Of a stretch of 14,241 bases of DNA, positions 7,259 to 14,241 are shown piece by piece. The position numbers and the translations under genes are program-made. How positions within the stretch are numbered: position 1 is the first letter of the stretch; the number at the start of each line of letters is the position of its first letter. Below the pieces are notes generated by a model. That model made no database searches. It was not told the DNA's origin and saw nothing but the letters and a program-made list of their open reading frames with translations. This stretch comes from Alphaproteobacteria bacterium UBA2954 (GTDB lineage Bacteria > Pseudomonadota > Alphaproteobacteria > Puniceispirillales > Puniceispirillaceae): contig DEBO01000159.1 in the NCBI GenBank assembly GCA_002348585.1, forward strand, positions 12,584 to 26,824, given 5' to 3'.

Positions 7259-9217
7259 TTAGCCTGCCAGTTCAGGACGATCCCTGAAGTGAGCAAGCGC
7301 ATCTGGGTTAGCCAACGCTTCTGTGTTTTTCACATCCCGCCCGTGAACAATATCGCGCACAGCCAATTCTGAAATTTTTCCTGATCGTGTACGCGGGATA
7401 TCCGGGACTGCACAAATTACAGCAGGCACGTGACGTGGACTGGCTTTCCTTTTCAAGTCTACTTTTATTTTGGCTTGCAGGTCATCATCTAACGGTCTGT
7501 CATCAGCTAATCTGACAAAAAGAATAATCCGGACATCATCTGCGATTGTCTGACCGATCACCAACGCCTCAATCACATCATCGAATGCTTCAACAATCCG
7601 GTAAATTTCGGCAGTCCCAATCCGCACACCGCCAGGATTTAACGTTGCATCTGAACGGCCATGAATAATGACGCCTTCATGTTCAGTTAATGTTGCCCAG
7701 TCACCATGTCGCCAGACATCTTTGAAATACGCGAAATAAGCTTCTTTGTACTTTTGCCCATCTTTATCATTCCAGAATCCTACGGGCATGGAAATAAACG
7801 GCGACATGCAACATAATTCACCTTGCTGACCAGAAATTTTTTGACCATCACCATCTAAAATGGCTACGTCCATTCCCAGACCGCGAACCTGAATTTCTCC
7901 TGCATAAACAGGAAGAACAGGACAGCCCAAAGCAAAGCAGCCCACAATATCCGTGCCCCCGGAAATAGAGGCTAATTGCAGATTAGGGTGTATTGCGTCA
8001 TACACAAATTGAAACCCCTCAGCAGATAAAGGAGAACCCGTTGAACATAATGTGCGCAAGGCTGACAGGTCGAATTTCTCACAGGGAATTAGACCGGCCT
8101 TTCTGATGGCATCAATATATTTTGCCGATGTGCCAAATAAGGTAAGTTTTTCTTTCTCAGCTATCTGCCATAGACGCTCAGGCCCTGGGTAAAAGGGATT
8201 GCCTTCATATAAAATTACTGTTGCACGACAGAGCAGGGCCGACACAAGCCAGTTCCACATCATCCAACCACACGTTGTGAAATAAAACACGCTATCGCCA
8301 GATTTCACATTGCTGTGCAGACGCAACTCACAAATATGTTTCATCAAGGTGCCGCCAACTGAATGAACAATGCATTTTGGTGCACCTGTTGTTCCTGATG
8401 AATACAGAATATAAAGCGGGTCATTAAAACTGACCGGAACAAATTTTGTTAAAGGAGCGTAAGATAAGGTTTGATCAAATAAAATAGCTGATCTGATCTG
8501 ACTGATATCTGGGGTTGAATTGATATAGCCGACAACAGCAACCGTTTCGATTGACGGGATGGCTTGTGCTAATTTTGCGATGTTTTCCAGCCTGTCAATA
8601 ACCTTACCGTTATACTGATAGCCATCTGATGCAATTAGCAATTTAGGGGTAATTTGCCCGAAGCGGTCACTGACACCTGTCAGGCCAAAATCAGGAGAAC
8701 AACTTGAAAAAATGCCGCCAACTGCTGCTGTTGCCAGCATCGCTATTATCGCATGTTCTCCATTTGGCAGGTAGGCAGCAACGCGGTCTCCTTTGCCGAT
8801 TCCTTTGCGCTGCATCCATCCTGCCAGCGCCATAACAGTTGTTTTCATCTCAGCTCGTGTTAAACGTGTGGAGTGTCCATTTTCTCCATAGGCGATGATA
8901 GCAGGATGGTCATCTGCTTCAGCCAACATATTTTGGGCATAATTGACAGCGGCGTCAGGAAAAAAACGAGCTCCTGGCATTTGATTTTCATTGATGAGAG
9001 GGCGCGTGCCTTTCTCGCCAATGACGTCATGCCAATCCCACAAAGTTGACCAGAACACACCTTTTTCCTGAACTGACCACTTCCAGAGCTGATGATAATC
9101 ACCTGCCCAGTCAAATCCCTTTTCTGATTTTACAAAGGAGGCATAGCTTTCCATTTCAGTGGGGCTGCCATCAGGTGTCCATAACAGATTGCCTAAAACA
9201 GTAGTGGGGTCTGTCAT
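7259..9217 (-). CDS. aacS: Acetoacetate--CoA ligase (acetoacetyl-CoA synthetase)
   Basis: A 652-residue enzyme of the ANL adenylate-forming superfamily, full length for acetoacetyl-CoA synthetase. It activates acetoacetate with ATP and CoA, feeding ketone bodies or polyhydroxybutyrate breakdown products into acetyl-CoA metabolism. Visible are the N-terminal acetyl-CoA-synthetase cap with FFPDAAVNYAQNML (85-98), the phosphate loop YSSGTTGAPK (272-281), TTCGWMMWNWLV (314-325, a strong mark of this subfamily), SGGTDIVGCF (419-428), HGDW (504-507), the hinge and A8 region GRSDATLNPGGVRIG (520-534), and RTRSGK (609-614). Lys614 is the expected catalytic and acetylation-prone lysine. ATG 9217 has AAGGAATGG upstream. 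No hydroxybutyrate dehydrogenase or polyhydroxybutyrate gene is adjacent. It is divergent from glutathione reductase across 245 bases and converges on the hypothetical gene with seven bases between stops. Confidence 0.95.
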   Translation of the reverse strand: MTDPTTVLGNLLWTPDGSPTEMESYASFVKSEKGFDWAGDYHQLWKWSVQEKGVFWSTLWDWHDVIGEKGTRPLINENQMPGARFFPDAAVNYAQNMLAEADDHPAIIAYGENGHSTRLTRAEMKTTVMALAGWMQRKGIGKGDRVAAYLPNGEHAIIAMLATAAVGGIFSSCSPDFGLTGVSDRFGQITPKLLIASDGYQYNGKVIDRLENIAKLAQAIPSIETVAVVGYINSTPDISQIRSAILFDQTLSYAPLTKFVPVSFNDPLYILYSSGTTGAPKCIVHSVGGTLMKHICELRLHSNVKSGDSVFYFTTCGWMMWNWLVSALLCRATVILYEGNPFYPGPERLWQIAEKEKLTLFGTSAKYIDAIRKAGLIPCEKFDLSALRTLCSTGSPLSAEGFQFVYDAIHPNLQLASISGGTDIVGCFALGCPVLPVYAGEIQVRGLGMDVAILDGDGQKISGQQGELCCMSPFISMPVGFWNDKDGQKYKEAYFAYFKDVWRHGDWATLTEHEGVIIHGRSDATLNPGGVRIGTAEIYRIVEAFDDVIEALVIGQTIADDVRIILFVRLADDRPLDDDLQAKIKVDLKRKASPRHVPAVICAVPDIPRTRSGKISELAVRDIVHGRDVKNTEALANPDALAHFRDRPELAG

Positions 9218-9249
9218 TTTTCCATTCCTTATTGGTGCTGTTTGTGGAA

Positions 9250-9279
9250 ATTGTAATCTTGCTGATGGTCAGATGTAAA
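9250..9279 (-). promoter_or_regulatory. Candidate sigma70-type promoter for acetoacetate--CoA ligase
   Basis: On the minus strand TTTACA (9279-9274), an 18-base spacer, then TACAAT (9255-9250), each five of six to consensus. The predicted transcript start is near 9243, giving a leader of about 26 bases before ATG 9217. It lies in the 245-base divergent gap (9218-9462), the longest gap in the window. Confidence 0.45.
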
Positions 9280-9386
9280 CGAAACAGTCATTCATCCAAA
9301 AAAATTTATGTTCAATGGTCATGTTCTGTTCTTCTCTTCGCAGTGCATTAGACAGAAGAAGCACCTATGCGTCTTTTTCTGAAGGA

Positions 9387-9416
9387 TTGATCATGCTATT
9401 CACAGTCCTGTATCAC
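9387..9416 (+). promoter_or_regulatory. Weak candidate promoter for glutathione reductase
   Basis: TTGATC (9387-9392), an 18-base spacer and TATCAC (9411-9416), four of six matches each. The implied leader is about 40 bases. The -10 element overlaps a short dyad, ATCAC-N7-GTGAT (9412-9428), followed by a second one, ATGCA-N7-TGCAT (9427-9443). The dyads are short enough to be chance. Low confidence. Confidence 0.2.
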
Positions 9417-9462
9417 GAGTAGTGTGATGCAGCTTTTTTGCATTTGACAGAGGGCAGAAAAA

Positions 9463-10824
9463 ATGACAGCGGAATATGATTATGATCTCATTGTTATTGG
9501 TGCCGGTTCAGGCGGGGTTCGTGCCGGGCGGATCGCTGCTGGTTTTGGCGCGCGAGTCGCTGTGATTGAAGAAAACAGACCTGGTGGTACTTGTGTGATC
9601 AGAGGCTGTGTCCCGAAGAAGCTCTTGGTTTATGGGGCGAGCATTGTCGGTGATTTGGAAGACGCAGCAGGGTTTGGCTGGAAGATAGACAGGGCAATGC
9701 ATGATTGGCCCGCACTGATTGCCGCCAAAAATAAGGAACTTGAACGTCTAGAAGGTATCTATAGAAAGTTGCTTTCATCTGCTGGCGCAGAATTGGTCTC
9801 AGGGCGCGGGAAAATCGTGGGCCCGCATCAGGTCAGTGTTAATGGGCGCAAAATTTCTAGTAAAACTATTCTGGTTGCTACAGGTGGCACGCCAAACATA
9901 CCTGACATACCCGGTCTGAGACAATATGCCATTACGTCAACACAAGCTCTTGATTTGGACAATTTGCCTGACCGGATCATTGTTTACGGTGCAGGGTATA
10001 TCGCCCTGGAATTTGCAGGCATTTTTAATGGGTTTGGCAGCGAAGTGCATCTTGTCTATCGGGGCGATTTACCTTTGAGAGGGTTTGATGATGATATACG
10101 CCAGCATATGGCTGAAGCCCTAGCAAACAGAGGCATTCATATTCACAACGGCGCAACTGTTACAGTTGTGCGCCCGCATAACAAACAACTGGCTGTAAAG
10201 TTAAGTGATGGTCAGGTCATTATGTCTGATCAGATTTTAGCTGCCACTGGCCGGGTGCCGAACACGCAGGGACTTGGTCTTGAGGCGGCAGGTGTGGAAA
10301 TGACTGACAGGGAGGCAATCTGTGTGGATAATAATTCTCAGACAAACATAGATTCAATTTTTGCTGTTGGGGATGTTACAGACAGGATAAATCTGACCCC
10401 TGTTGCAATCGCAGAAGGCCATGCCTTTGCTGATACACTATTTGGTCAGAAACAAAGACAGGCCAACCATAAAAATGTAGCGTCAGCTGTCTTCAGCCAG
10501 CCTCCTGTCGCGTCAGTGGGGCTAACAGAAGAGGAGGCCAGACAAGAACATGGTGAGCTAGATGTTTACGAGAGCCGCTTCAATCCAATGAAAAATACAT
10601 TGTCCGGTAGGAATGAGCGGACTTACATGAAACTGATTGTGGCCAGCCGTGGCCAAAAAATTGTCGGTATTCATATGGTTGGTTCTGATTCAGCAGAGAT
10701 AATGCAGGGGTTAGCTATCGCTGTAAACATGGGAGCAACAAAAGAAGATTTTGATGCAGTAATTGGCATTCATCCGACAGCTGCAGAGGAATTTGTTACC
10801 ATGCGGACTAAACGCCAGGATTAA
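9463..10824 (+). CDS. gor: Glutathione-disulfide reductase
   Basis: A 453-residue flavoprotein of the class I pyridine nucleotide-disulfide oxidoreductases that regenerates glutathione from its disulfide using NADPH. The FAD-binding loop is VIGAGSGGVRAGRIAAGFGA (11-30). The redox centre is GGTCVIRGCVPKK (41-53), with Cys44 and Cys49 forming the active disulfide. The NAD(P)-binding segment VYGAGYIALEFAGIF is followed by VHLVYRGDLPLRGFD, whose arginines suit NADPH. A second FAD contact is FAVGDVTDRINLTPVA. The C-terminal HPTAAEE (437-443) supplies His437 and Glu442 as the proton relay to the disulfide across the dimer. This combination is typical of glutathione reductase rather than lipoamide dehydrogenase or mercuric reductase. 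ATG 9463 has a GAGGG site eight bases upstream. It is cytoplasmic and upstream of, but 140 bases away from, the DAHP synthase gene. Confidence 0.95.
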   Translation: MTAEYDYDLIVIGAGSGGVRAGRIAAGFGARVAVIEENRPGGTCVIRGCVPKKLLVYGASIVGDLEDAAGFGWKIDRAMHDWPALIAAKNKELERLEGIYRKLLSSAGAELVSGRGKIVGPHQVSVNGRKISSKTILVATGGTPNIPDIPGLRQYAITSTQALDLDNLPDRIIVYGAGYIALEFAGIFNGFGSEVHLVYRGDLPLRGFDDDIRQHMAEALANRGIHIHNGATVTVVRPHNKQLAVKLSDGQVIMSDQILAATGRVPNTQGLGLEAAGVEMTDREAICVDNNSQTNIDSIFAVGDVTDRINLTPVAIAEGHAFADTLFGQKQRQANHKNVASAVFSQPPVASVGLTEEEARQEHGELDVYESRFNPMKNTLSGRNERTYMKLIVASRGQKIVGIHMVGSDSAEIMQGLAIAVNMGATKEDFDAVIGIHPTAAEEFVTMRTKRQD

Positions 10825-10851
10825 AGTCCGCCCTCAAGTATTAAATCTCCT

Positions 10852-10886
10852 TTAATTGCGAGTTTTCTTTGCTTTTAAGCAATTAA
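10852..10886. repeat. Perfect 8-bp inverted repeat between gor and DAHP synthase
   Basis: TTAATTGC (10852-10859) and its exact complement GCAATTAA (10879-10886) flank a 19-base loop; the small hairpin GCTT-TT-AAGC (10871-10880) is nested at the right. No run of T follows directly, so a Rho-independent terminator for gor is only one possibility. An operator is another, because the right arm falls inside a candidate promoter spacer for the next gene. Confidence 0.35.
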
Positions 10887-10896
10887 TCAGTATTTT
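10869..10896 (+). promoter_or_regulatory. Weak candidate promoter for DAHP synthase operon
   Basis: TTGCTT (10869-10874), a 16-base spacer, and TATTTT (10891-10896). The match to consensus is modest. It is placed upstream of DAHP synthase, nicotinate phosphoribosyltransferase and NAD synthetase. It would give a leader of about 60 bases, in which no Trp, Phe or Tyr attenuator peptide is seen. Confidence 0.2.
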
Positions 10897-10964
10897 ATTG
10901 GAATGCAAATCACATCAACAGTAGAAGGCAGTTTTGCGCTAAATTGAACGAAACTGAGCAAAAC

Positions 10965-12344
10965 ATGAATTGGCAACCTGATAGCTGGCGTACATTTCCG
11001 ATCCTGCAGGTTCCTGAATATCCTAATCAAGATGTCTTGAATAAGGTAGAACAGAAACTTGCTGAAAAGCCGCCTCTCGTTTTTGCAGGAGAGGTACAAA
11101 ATTTGCGCAGTCAGCTTGGACATGTGGCAAATGGACAGGGATTTTTGCTTCAGGGCGGCGACTGTGCCGAGAGTTTTGCTGAATTTTCAGCTGATATGAT
11201 CAGAGATAATTTCCGTGTTTTTCTGCAAATGGCTGTTGTACTTACTTTTGGTGCATCAATGCCTGTGGTTAAGATTGGGCGAATGGCGGGGCAGTTTGCC
11301 AAGCCGCGTTCATCTGACATTGAGAAAGTGGGTGATATTGAATTGCCCTCCTACCGCGGAGATATGATCAACGGCATTGATTTTGAAGCGAAAGATCGGA
11401 TGCCTGATCCAAAGCGTTTGCTTAGGGTTTATGAGCAATCAGCATCAACATTGAATTTGCTTCGGGCATTTGCACAGGGTGGGATGGCTGATTTGACGGC
11501 TGTTCACGACTGGACGGCAGATTTCATCTCAGACAGAGAAGAGACCAGACGTTATGCTGAGATTGCTGGACGGATCGATGAATGTTTGTCCTTCATGCGG
11601 GCTTGCGGTGTCACCTCTCAAACTACTAGAGCATTGGCGGAGACGGATTTCTTTACCAGTCATGAATCATTACTTCTGAATTATGAGGAAGCACTCACGC
11701 GGCAGGATACCATTACGGATGAAAAAGGCTGGTATGCAACATCTGCACATATGGTTTGGATTGGTGACCGTACTCGCCAGCTAGACGGTGCGCATGTGGA
11801 ATATATGCAGGGCATATCCAATCCGATTGGTTTAAAATGTGGTCCATCGTTAGACCCTGATGATTTGCTGCGGCTAATCGATAAGCTCAACCCTGAGAAT
11901 ACAGCCGGGCGTCTGACACTAATCGCGCGTATGGGCGCGGCGTTTGTCAAAGAGAAATTAACACCTTTGTTGAAGGCGGTGGAACGGCAAGGATCTTCAG
12001 TGGTCTGGTGTTGCGACCCTATGCATGGAAATACGGTCAAAGCTTCATCTGGTTACAAGACCAGACGGGTTGATGATATTTTCCGTGAGGTGCAGGGCTT
12101 CTTCGATGCTCATGATGAGGTGGGAACATACCCTGGCGGCGTGCATTTTGAGATGACCGGTAAAAATGTAACAGAGTGCGTTGGTGGTATAATTGAGGTT
12201 ACTGAAGAGAAGCTAGGAGACCGGTATCATACACATTGTGACCCGCGTCTTAATGCAGGACAAGCCCTTGAATTAGCTTTTTTGATTGCAGATCTCCTAA
12301 AGAGACGACGTGACCAGAGCAGCCGCTTTCAAAGAGCCGGTTAA
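10965..12344 (+). CDS. aroG: Class II 3-deoxy-7-phosphoheptulonate (DAHP) synthase
   Basis: A 459-residue enzyme that condenses phosphoenolpyruvate and erythrose 4-phosphate, the first step of the shikimate pathway. It is the plant/Mycobacterium-type class II enzyme, unrelated in sequence to E. coli AroF/G/H. ATG 10965 is chosen over the in-frame TTG 10944 because it starts the protein at MNWQPDSWR, the usual family N-terminus; no strong ribosome site precedes either. Motifs are [11 protein letters not shown] (61-71), [15 protein letters not shown] (102-116), PSYRGD (128-133), [16 protein letters not shown] (265-280), [11 protein letters not shown] (284-294), DPMHGNT (351-357), GGVHFEMTG (391-399) and CDPRLN (425-430). 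Expected metal ligands are Cys67, His354, Glu396 and Asp426, all present. The length matches other bacterial class II enzymes without a large regulatory insertion. It leads a compact cluster with pncB 14 bases downstream. Confidence 0.95.
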   Translation: MNWQPDSWRTFPILQVPEYPNQDVLNKVEQKLAEKPPLVFAGEVQNLRSQLGHVANGQGFLLQGGDCAESFAEFSADMIRDNFRVFLQMAVVLTFGASMPVVKIGRMAGQFAKPRSSDIEKVGDIELPSYRGDMINGIDFEAKDRMPDPKRLLRVYEQSASTLNLLRAFAQGGMADLTAVHDWTADFISDREETRRYAEIAGRIDECLSFMRACGVTSQTTRALAETDFFTSHESLLLNYEEALTRQDTITDEKGWYATSAHMVWIGDRTRQLDGAHVEYMQGISNPIGLKCGPSLDPDDLLRLIDKLNPENTAGRLTLIARMGAAFVKEKLTPLLKAVERQGSSVVWCCDPMHGNTVKASSGYKTRRVDDIFREVQGFFDAHDEVGTYPGGVHFEMTGKNVTECVGGIIEVTEEKLGDRYHTHCDPRLNAGQALELAFLIADLLKRRRDQSSRFQRAG

Positions 12345-12358
12345 AAGTTTAAAGCAGA

Positions 12359-13537
12359 ATGTCTAAGTCAGACTCATACTTGCCGCCGGACAACCAGAAG
12401 TCTGGGAAACTGTTTGGGCCTTCTGTCTCTGAGCAGCCTAAATATACTGACAGTTATTTCAATCTGACCCGGTCCATTGTGACGGCCCATAAGGACAGTC
12501 AGGTAACCTATGCTGTTTTCATGCGTAGGCCGGTAACTTTAGCGCCGCGATTAGCGGTAGATTGGCTGAAGATGATGGCTTCTGACAGGAGGGCAGATAT
12601 CCACATTGAACAGCTTCATAAAGAAGGGGCATGGGTAGGGGCTGGTGAGCCGATGTTCTATATTTCAGGCAAACTTTCCGAGTTGGTTGATCTTGAAACC
12701 ATTTTTCTGCAACGATTGGGCAGTCCTTGTGTGGCAGCCTGGAATGCCTATCAGATGTGCGTTGATTTACCTAATGTTGGTTTTCTAGCTATGGATGCCC
12801 GTCATTGTGCAGGCACAGATATGGCCGAGCTTATGGCTTATGGTGCATCTGTTGGCTCTGCTAAGGCACAGTTAAAGGTTGGTGCGCGTGGCTTTGTTGG
12901 GTGTGCAACCGACGCGACAGCCCATTTCTTTGAACAAGATATGGGTATGGGGACAATGCCACATGCACTCATCGGTTATGCAAATGATACGCTTGAAGCT
13001 GCAAAGCTGTTTCATAAGACGTTTCCAGATAAGCCCCTGACTGTACTGGTTGATTATTTTGGACAAGAAGTTGATGACGCTCTTCGTGTAGCGAAACACT
13101 TTTCCAACCTTGCGAAAGACGGAAAATTGTCTGTCCGTTTGGATACGCATGGAGGTCGTTTTTTGCAGGGACTTGACACACCTTTATCATACGCAGTTCT
13201 CGAACGCAATGTGCCCGAGGCGATCCGGGGGTATCGCTCAGAATCTGAATTGAGACACCTTATGGGTACAGGCGTATCTGCCGCGGCGATATGGCATATG
13301 CGTGAAGAGTTGAATAAGGAAGGGTTTGACCAAGTAAAAATCGTTGCTTCAAGTGGGTTCAGCCCTGACAAATGCAGTGTTTTTTCGCTAGCGAAGACGC
13401 CTGTCGATATGATAGGAACAGGTTCTTATTTACCTGAAAAATGGTCAGAGACATACGCAACAGCAGATATTATAGACTATGACGGCGAAAAGCGTGTGAA
13501 AATCGGTCGTGAATTTCTTCATAAAAGAACAAATTAA
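12359..13537 (+). CDS. pncB: Nicotinate phosphoribosyltransferase (NAPRTase-like)
   Basis: A 392-residue protein that most resembles alphaproteobacterial nicotinate phosphoribosyltransferases, which make nicotinate mononucleotide from nicotinate and PRPP for NAD salvage. Recognised segments are YTDSYFNLTRSIV (29-41), the expected N-terminal substrate region; MDARHCAGTDMAELMAYG (145-162); VGCATDATAHFF (180-191); MGTMPHALIGYA (197-208); LTVLVDYFGQE (227-237); VRLDTHGGRF (259-268); KIVASSGFSPDKC (327-339); and DMIGTGSYLPEKW (350-362), the C-terminal phosphate-binding area of the QPRT-like barrel. It differs clearly from E. coli PncB, and VRLDTHGGRF replaces the commoner RxDSGD loop. The start is ATG 12359 with no clear Shine-Dalgarno. 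It lies 14 bases after DAHP synthase and 15 before the NAD synthetase gene, a context that strongly supports an NAD-salvage role. Cytoplasmic. Confidence 0.83.
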   Translation: MSKSDSYLPPDNQKSGKLFGPSVSEQPKYTDSYFNLTRSIVTAHKDSQVTYAVFMRRPVTLAPRLAVDWLKMMASDRRADIHIEQLHKEGAWVGAGEPMFYISGKLSELVDLETIFLQRLGSPCVAAWNAYQMCVDLPNVGFLAMDARHCAGTDMAELMAYGASVGSAKAQLKVGARGFVGCATDATAHFFEQDMGMGTMPHALIGYANDTLEAAKLFHKTFPDKPLTVLVDYFGQEVDDALRVAKHFSNLAKDGKLSVRLDTHGGRFLQGLDTPLSYAVLERNVPEAIRGYRSESELRHLMGTGVSAAAIWHMREELNKEGFDQVKIVASSGFSPDKCSVFSLAKTPVDMIGTGSYLPEKWSETYATADIIDYDGEKRVKIGREFLHKRTN

Positions 13538-13552
13538 GTAACGAAAAGCCCC

Positions 13553-14241
13553 ATGTCTGAGCAAAAATCAACAGAGCTGACAATTGCTGTTATGCAAGCA
13601 AACCCTCACTTGGGTGATGTTGAAGCAAATTTTCAATCCCTCTGTCAGAAACGTAAGAGGGCCGCCGACATGGGAGCAGATTGCTTGTTGACCCCAGAAA
13701 TGTATCTGGCAGGTTATCCAGCCGATGACCTTGTTCTGCGGCAGGATTTCATGTCGCGTATTGAAAAGGCCCTTCAGGATATCGCAGAGCTGTCAGATGA
13801 TGGTGGGCCAGCTGTGATTGTTGGCGCGCCATACAGGAATGCTGGCCGATTATTCAACAGTGTGTTTCTGATTGCTGAAGGCGTTATTCAAGCAAGACGC
13901 GATAAGGTCAACCTGCCCAATTATGGTGTATTTGATGATAAGCGTAATTTTACTGCTGGCGCATTACATGGACCGGTCAATCTGAAGGGTTGGCGTCTGG
14001 GGCTTGCTGTATGTGAAGATATCTGGTTTGAAGATGTATGTGAGACGCTTGCTGAATCTGGTGCTGATATAATTTTGTCGGTGAACGCCTCACCCTTTGA
14101 TGTTGAAAAAGCAGAACAGCGACTGGTGCAGGTTGTCTCACGTGTCACAGAGACCGGTCTGCCTCTAATTTATGCAAATATGGTCGGCGGCCAGGATGAG
14201 CTGGTTTTTGATGGTGGCTCATTTGCTCTGAACAGAGCAGG
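13553..14241 (+). CDS. nadE: Glutamine-dependent NAD+ synthetase, N-terminal part (cut by window edge)
   Basis: The frame from ATG 13553 is open to the window edge (229 complete codons). What is visible is the N-terminal carbon-nitrogen hydrolase (glutaminase) domain of the two-domain NAD synthetase, which supplies ammonia for amidation of nicotinate adenine dinucleotide to NAD. The nitrilase-type catalytic triad is Glu49 (in LLTPEMYLAGYP), Lys118 (in RRDKVNLPNYGVFDDKRNF, the hallmark of this branch) and Cys154 (in LAVCEDIWFED). A further typical segment is IYANMVGGQDELVFDGGSF (206-224). The ATP-pyrophosphatase synthetase domain should lie beyond the window. No clear ribosome binding site is seen, and the gene starts 15 bases after the pncB stop, suggesting co-transcription and possibly translational coupling. 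The pairing of pncB and nadE encloses the salvage route, with NadD needed from elsewhere. Confidence 0.95.
   Translation, partial: MSEQKSTELTIAVMQANPHLGDVEANFQSLCQKRKRAADMGADCLLTPEMYLAGYPADDLVLRQDFMSRIEKALQDIAELSDDGGPAVIVGAPYRNAGRLFNSVFLIAEGVIQARRDKVNLPNYGVFDDKRNFTAGALHGPVNLKGWRLGLAVCEDIWFEDVCETLAESGADIILSVNASPFDVEKAEQRLVQVVSRVTETGLPLIYANMVGGQDELVFDGGSFALNRA

Noticed and set aside
9393..9422. Nine-codon ORF (MLFTVLYHE) with AAGGA six bases upstream, before gor
   Set aside because: Too short to support. It has no regulatory amino-acid run and overlaps the weak candidate promoter, so both cannot be right.
9444..9449. Perfect TTGACA upstream of glutathione reductase
   Set aside because: It ends 13 bases before the start codon, so a matching -10 would lie at or inside the start of the coding region. 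Unlikely to drive the gene.
10944..10964. TTG start for DAHP synthase adding seven residues
   Set aside because: The family N-terminus begins at MNWQPDSWR, and TTG is a poor start with no ribosome site.
13921..14148. Minus-strand 75-codon frame at the right edge
   Set aside because: Antisense to the well-supported nadE glutaminase domain.
1..14241. Mobile elements, CRISPR array, tRNA/rRNA, toxin-antitoxin or defence genes
   Set aside because: Looked for on both strands. No transposase or integrase motifs, no regularly spaced direct repeats, no tRNA-like cloverleaf and no defence-type domains were seen.

Overview
The window is ordinary-looking, gene-dense bacterial chromosome of moderate G+C (by eye a little under 50%). 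Thirteen genes are supported: eleven complete and one cut at each edge. Protein signatures point to an alphaproteobacterium, perhaps a marine lineage such as SAR116 or a relative. The clues are the glutathione reductase with an alphaproteobacterial-type redox centre, the class II DAHP synthase, the cytochrome b561 and cytochrome c' pair and the acetoacetate--CoA ligase. The taxonomic guess is inference; no rRNA or tRNA is present. No insertion sequence, prophage, CRISPR array, tRNA or clear horizontal-transfer signature was seen, and no intergenic gap exceeds about 250 bases.

Layout: (1) 1-3025, minus strand: sua5 (tRNA t6A synthesis), an FAD-linked D-2-hydroxyacid dehydrogenase and a DUF924 protein that runs off the left edge. 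They are spaced 38 and 31 bases apart and look like one operon. (2) 3137-4462: a SRAP/YedK abasic-site shield protein converges on, and overlaps by 15 bases, an AlkA-type 3-methyladenine DNA glycosylase. (3) 4537-5727: a membrane cytochrome b561 converges on a periplasmic cytochrome c'. (4) 5823-7251: a DMT-family permease is followed by an unrecognised 172-residue protein. (5) 7259-9217, minus strand: acetoacetate--CoA ligase. (6) 9463-14241, plus strand: glutathione reductase, class II DAHP synthase, nicotinate phosphoribosyltransferase and the N-terminal half of glutamine-dependent NAD synthetase. The last three are tightly packed, 14-15 bases apart.

How the genes may work together: AlkA creates abasic sites and YedK covalently caps abasic sites in single-stranded DNA, so the overlapping pair is a plausible repair module. 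Nicotinate phosphoribosyltransferase and NAD synthetase are the first and last steps of NAD salvage from nicotinate, with the middle step (NadD) not in the window. Cytochrome b561 could pass electrons to cytochrome c'. The remaining genes are housekeeping or central-metabolic.

Start codons were moved downstream of the longest ORF for five genes. For YedK this is mechanistically required, because the catalytic Cys must be residue 2. The other four are cytochrome c', the unknown protein, DAHP synthase and the DUF924 gene, whose start was set de novo. I do not see a convincing previously undescribed multi-gene system. The points most worth a second look are the unknown protein, the altered substrate pocket of the FAD dehydrogenase, the AlkA-YedK arrangement and the variant motifs of the nicotinate phosphoribosyltransferase.
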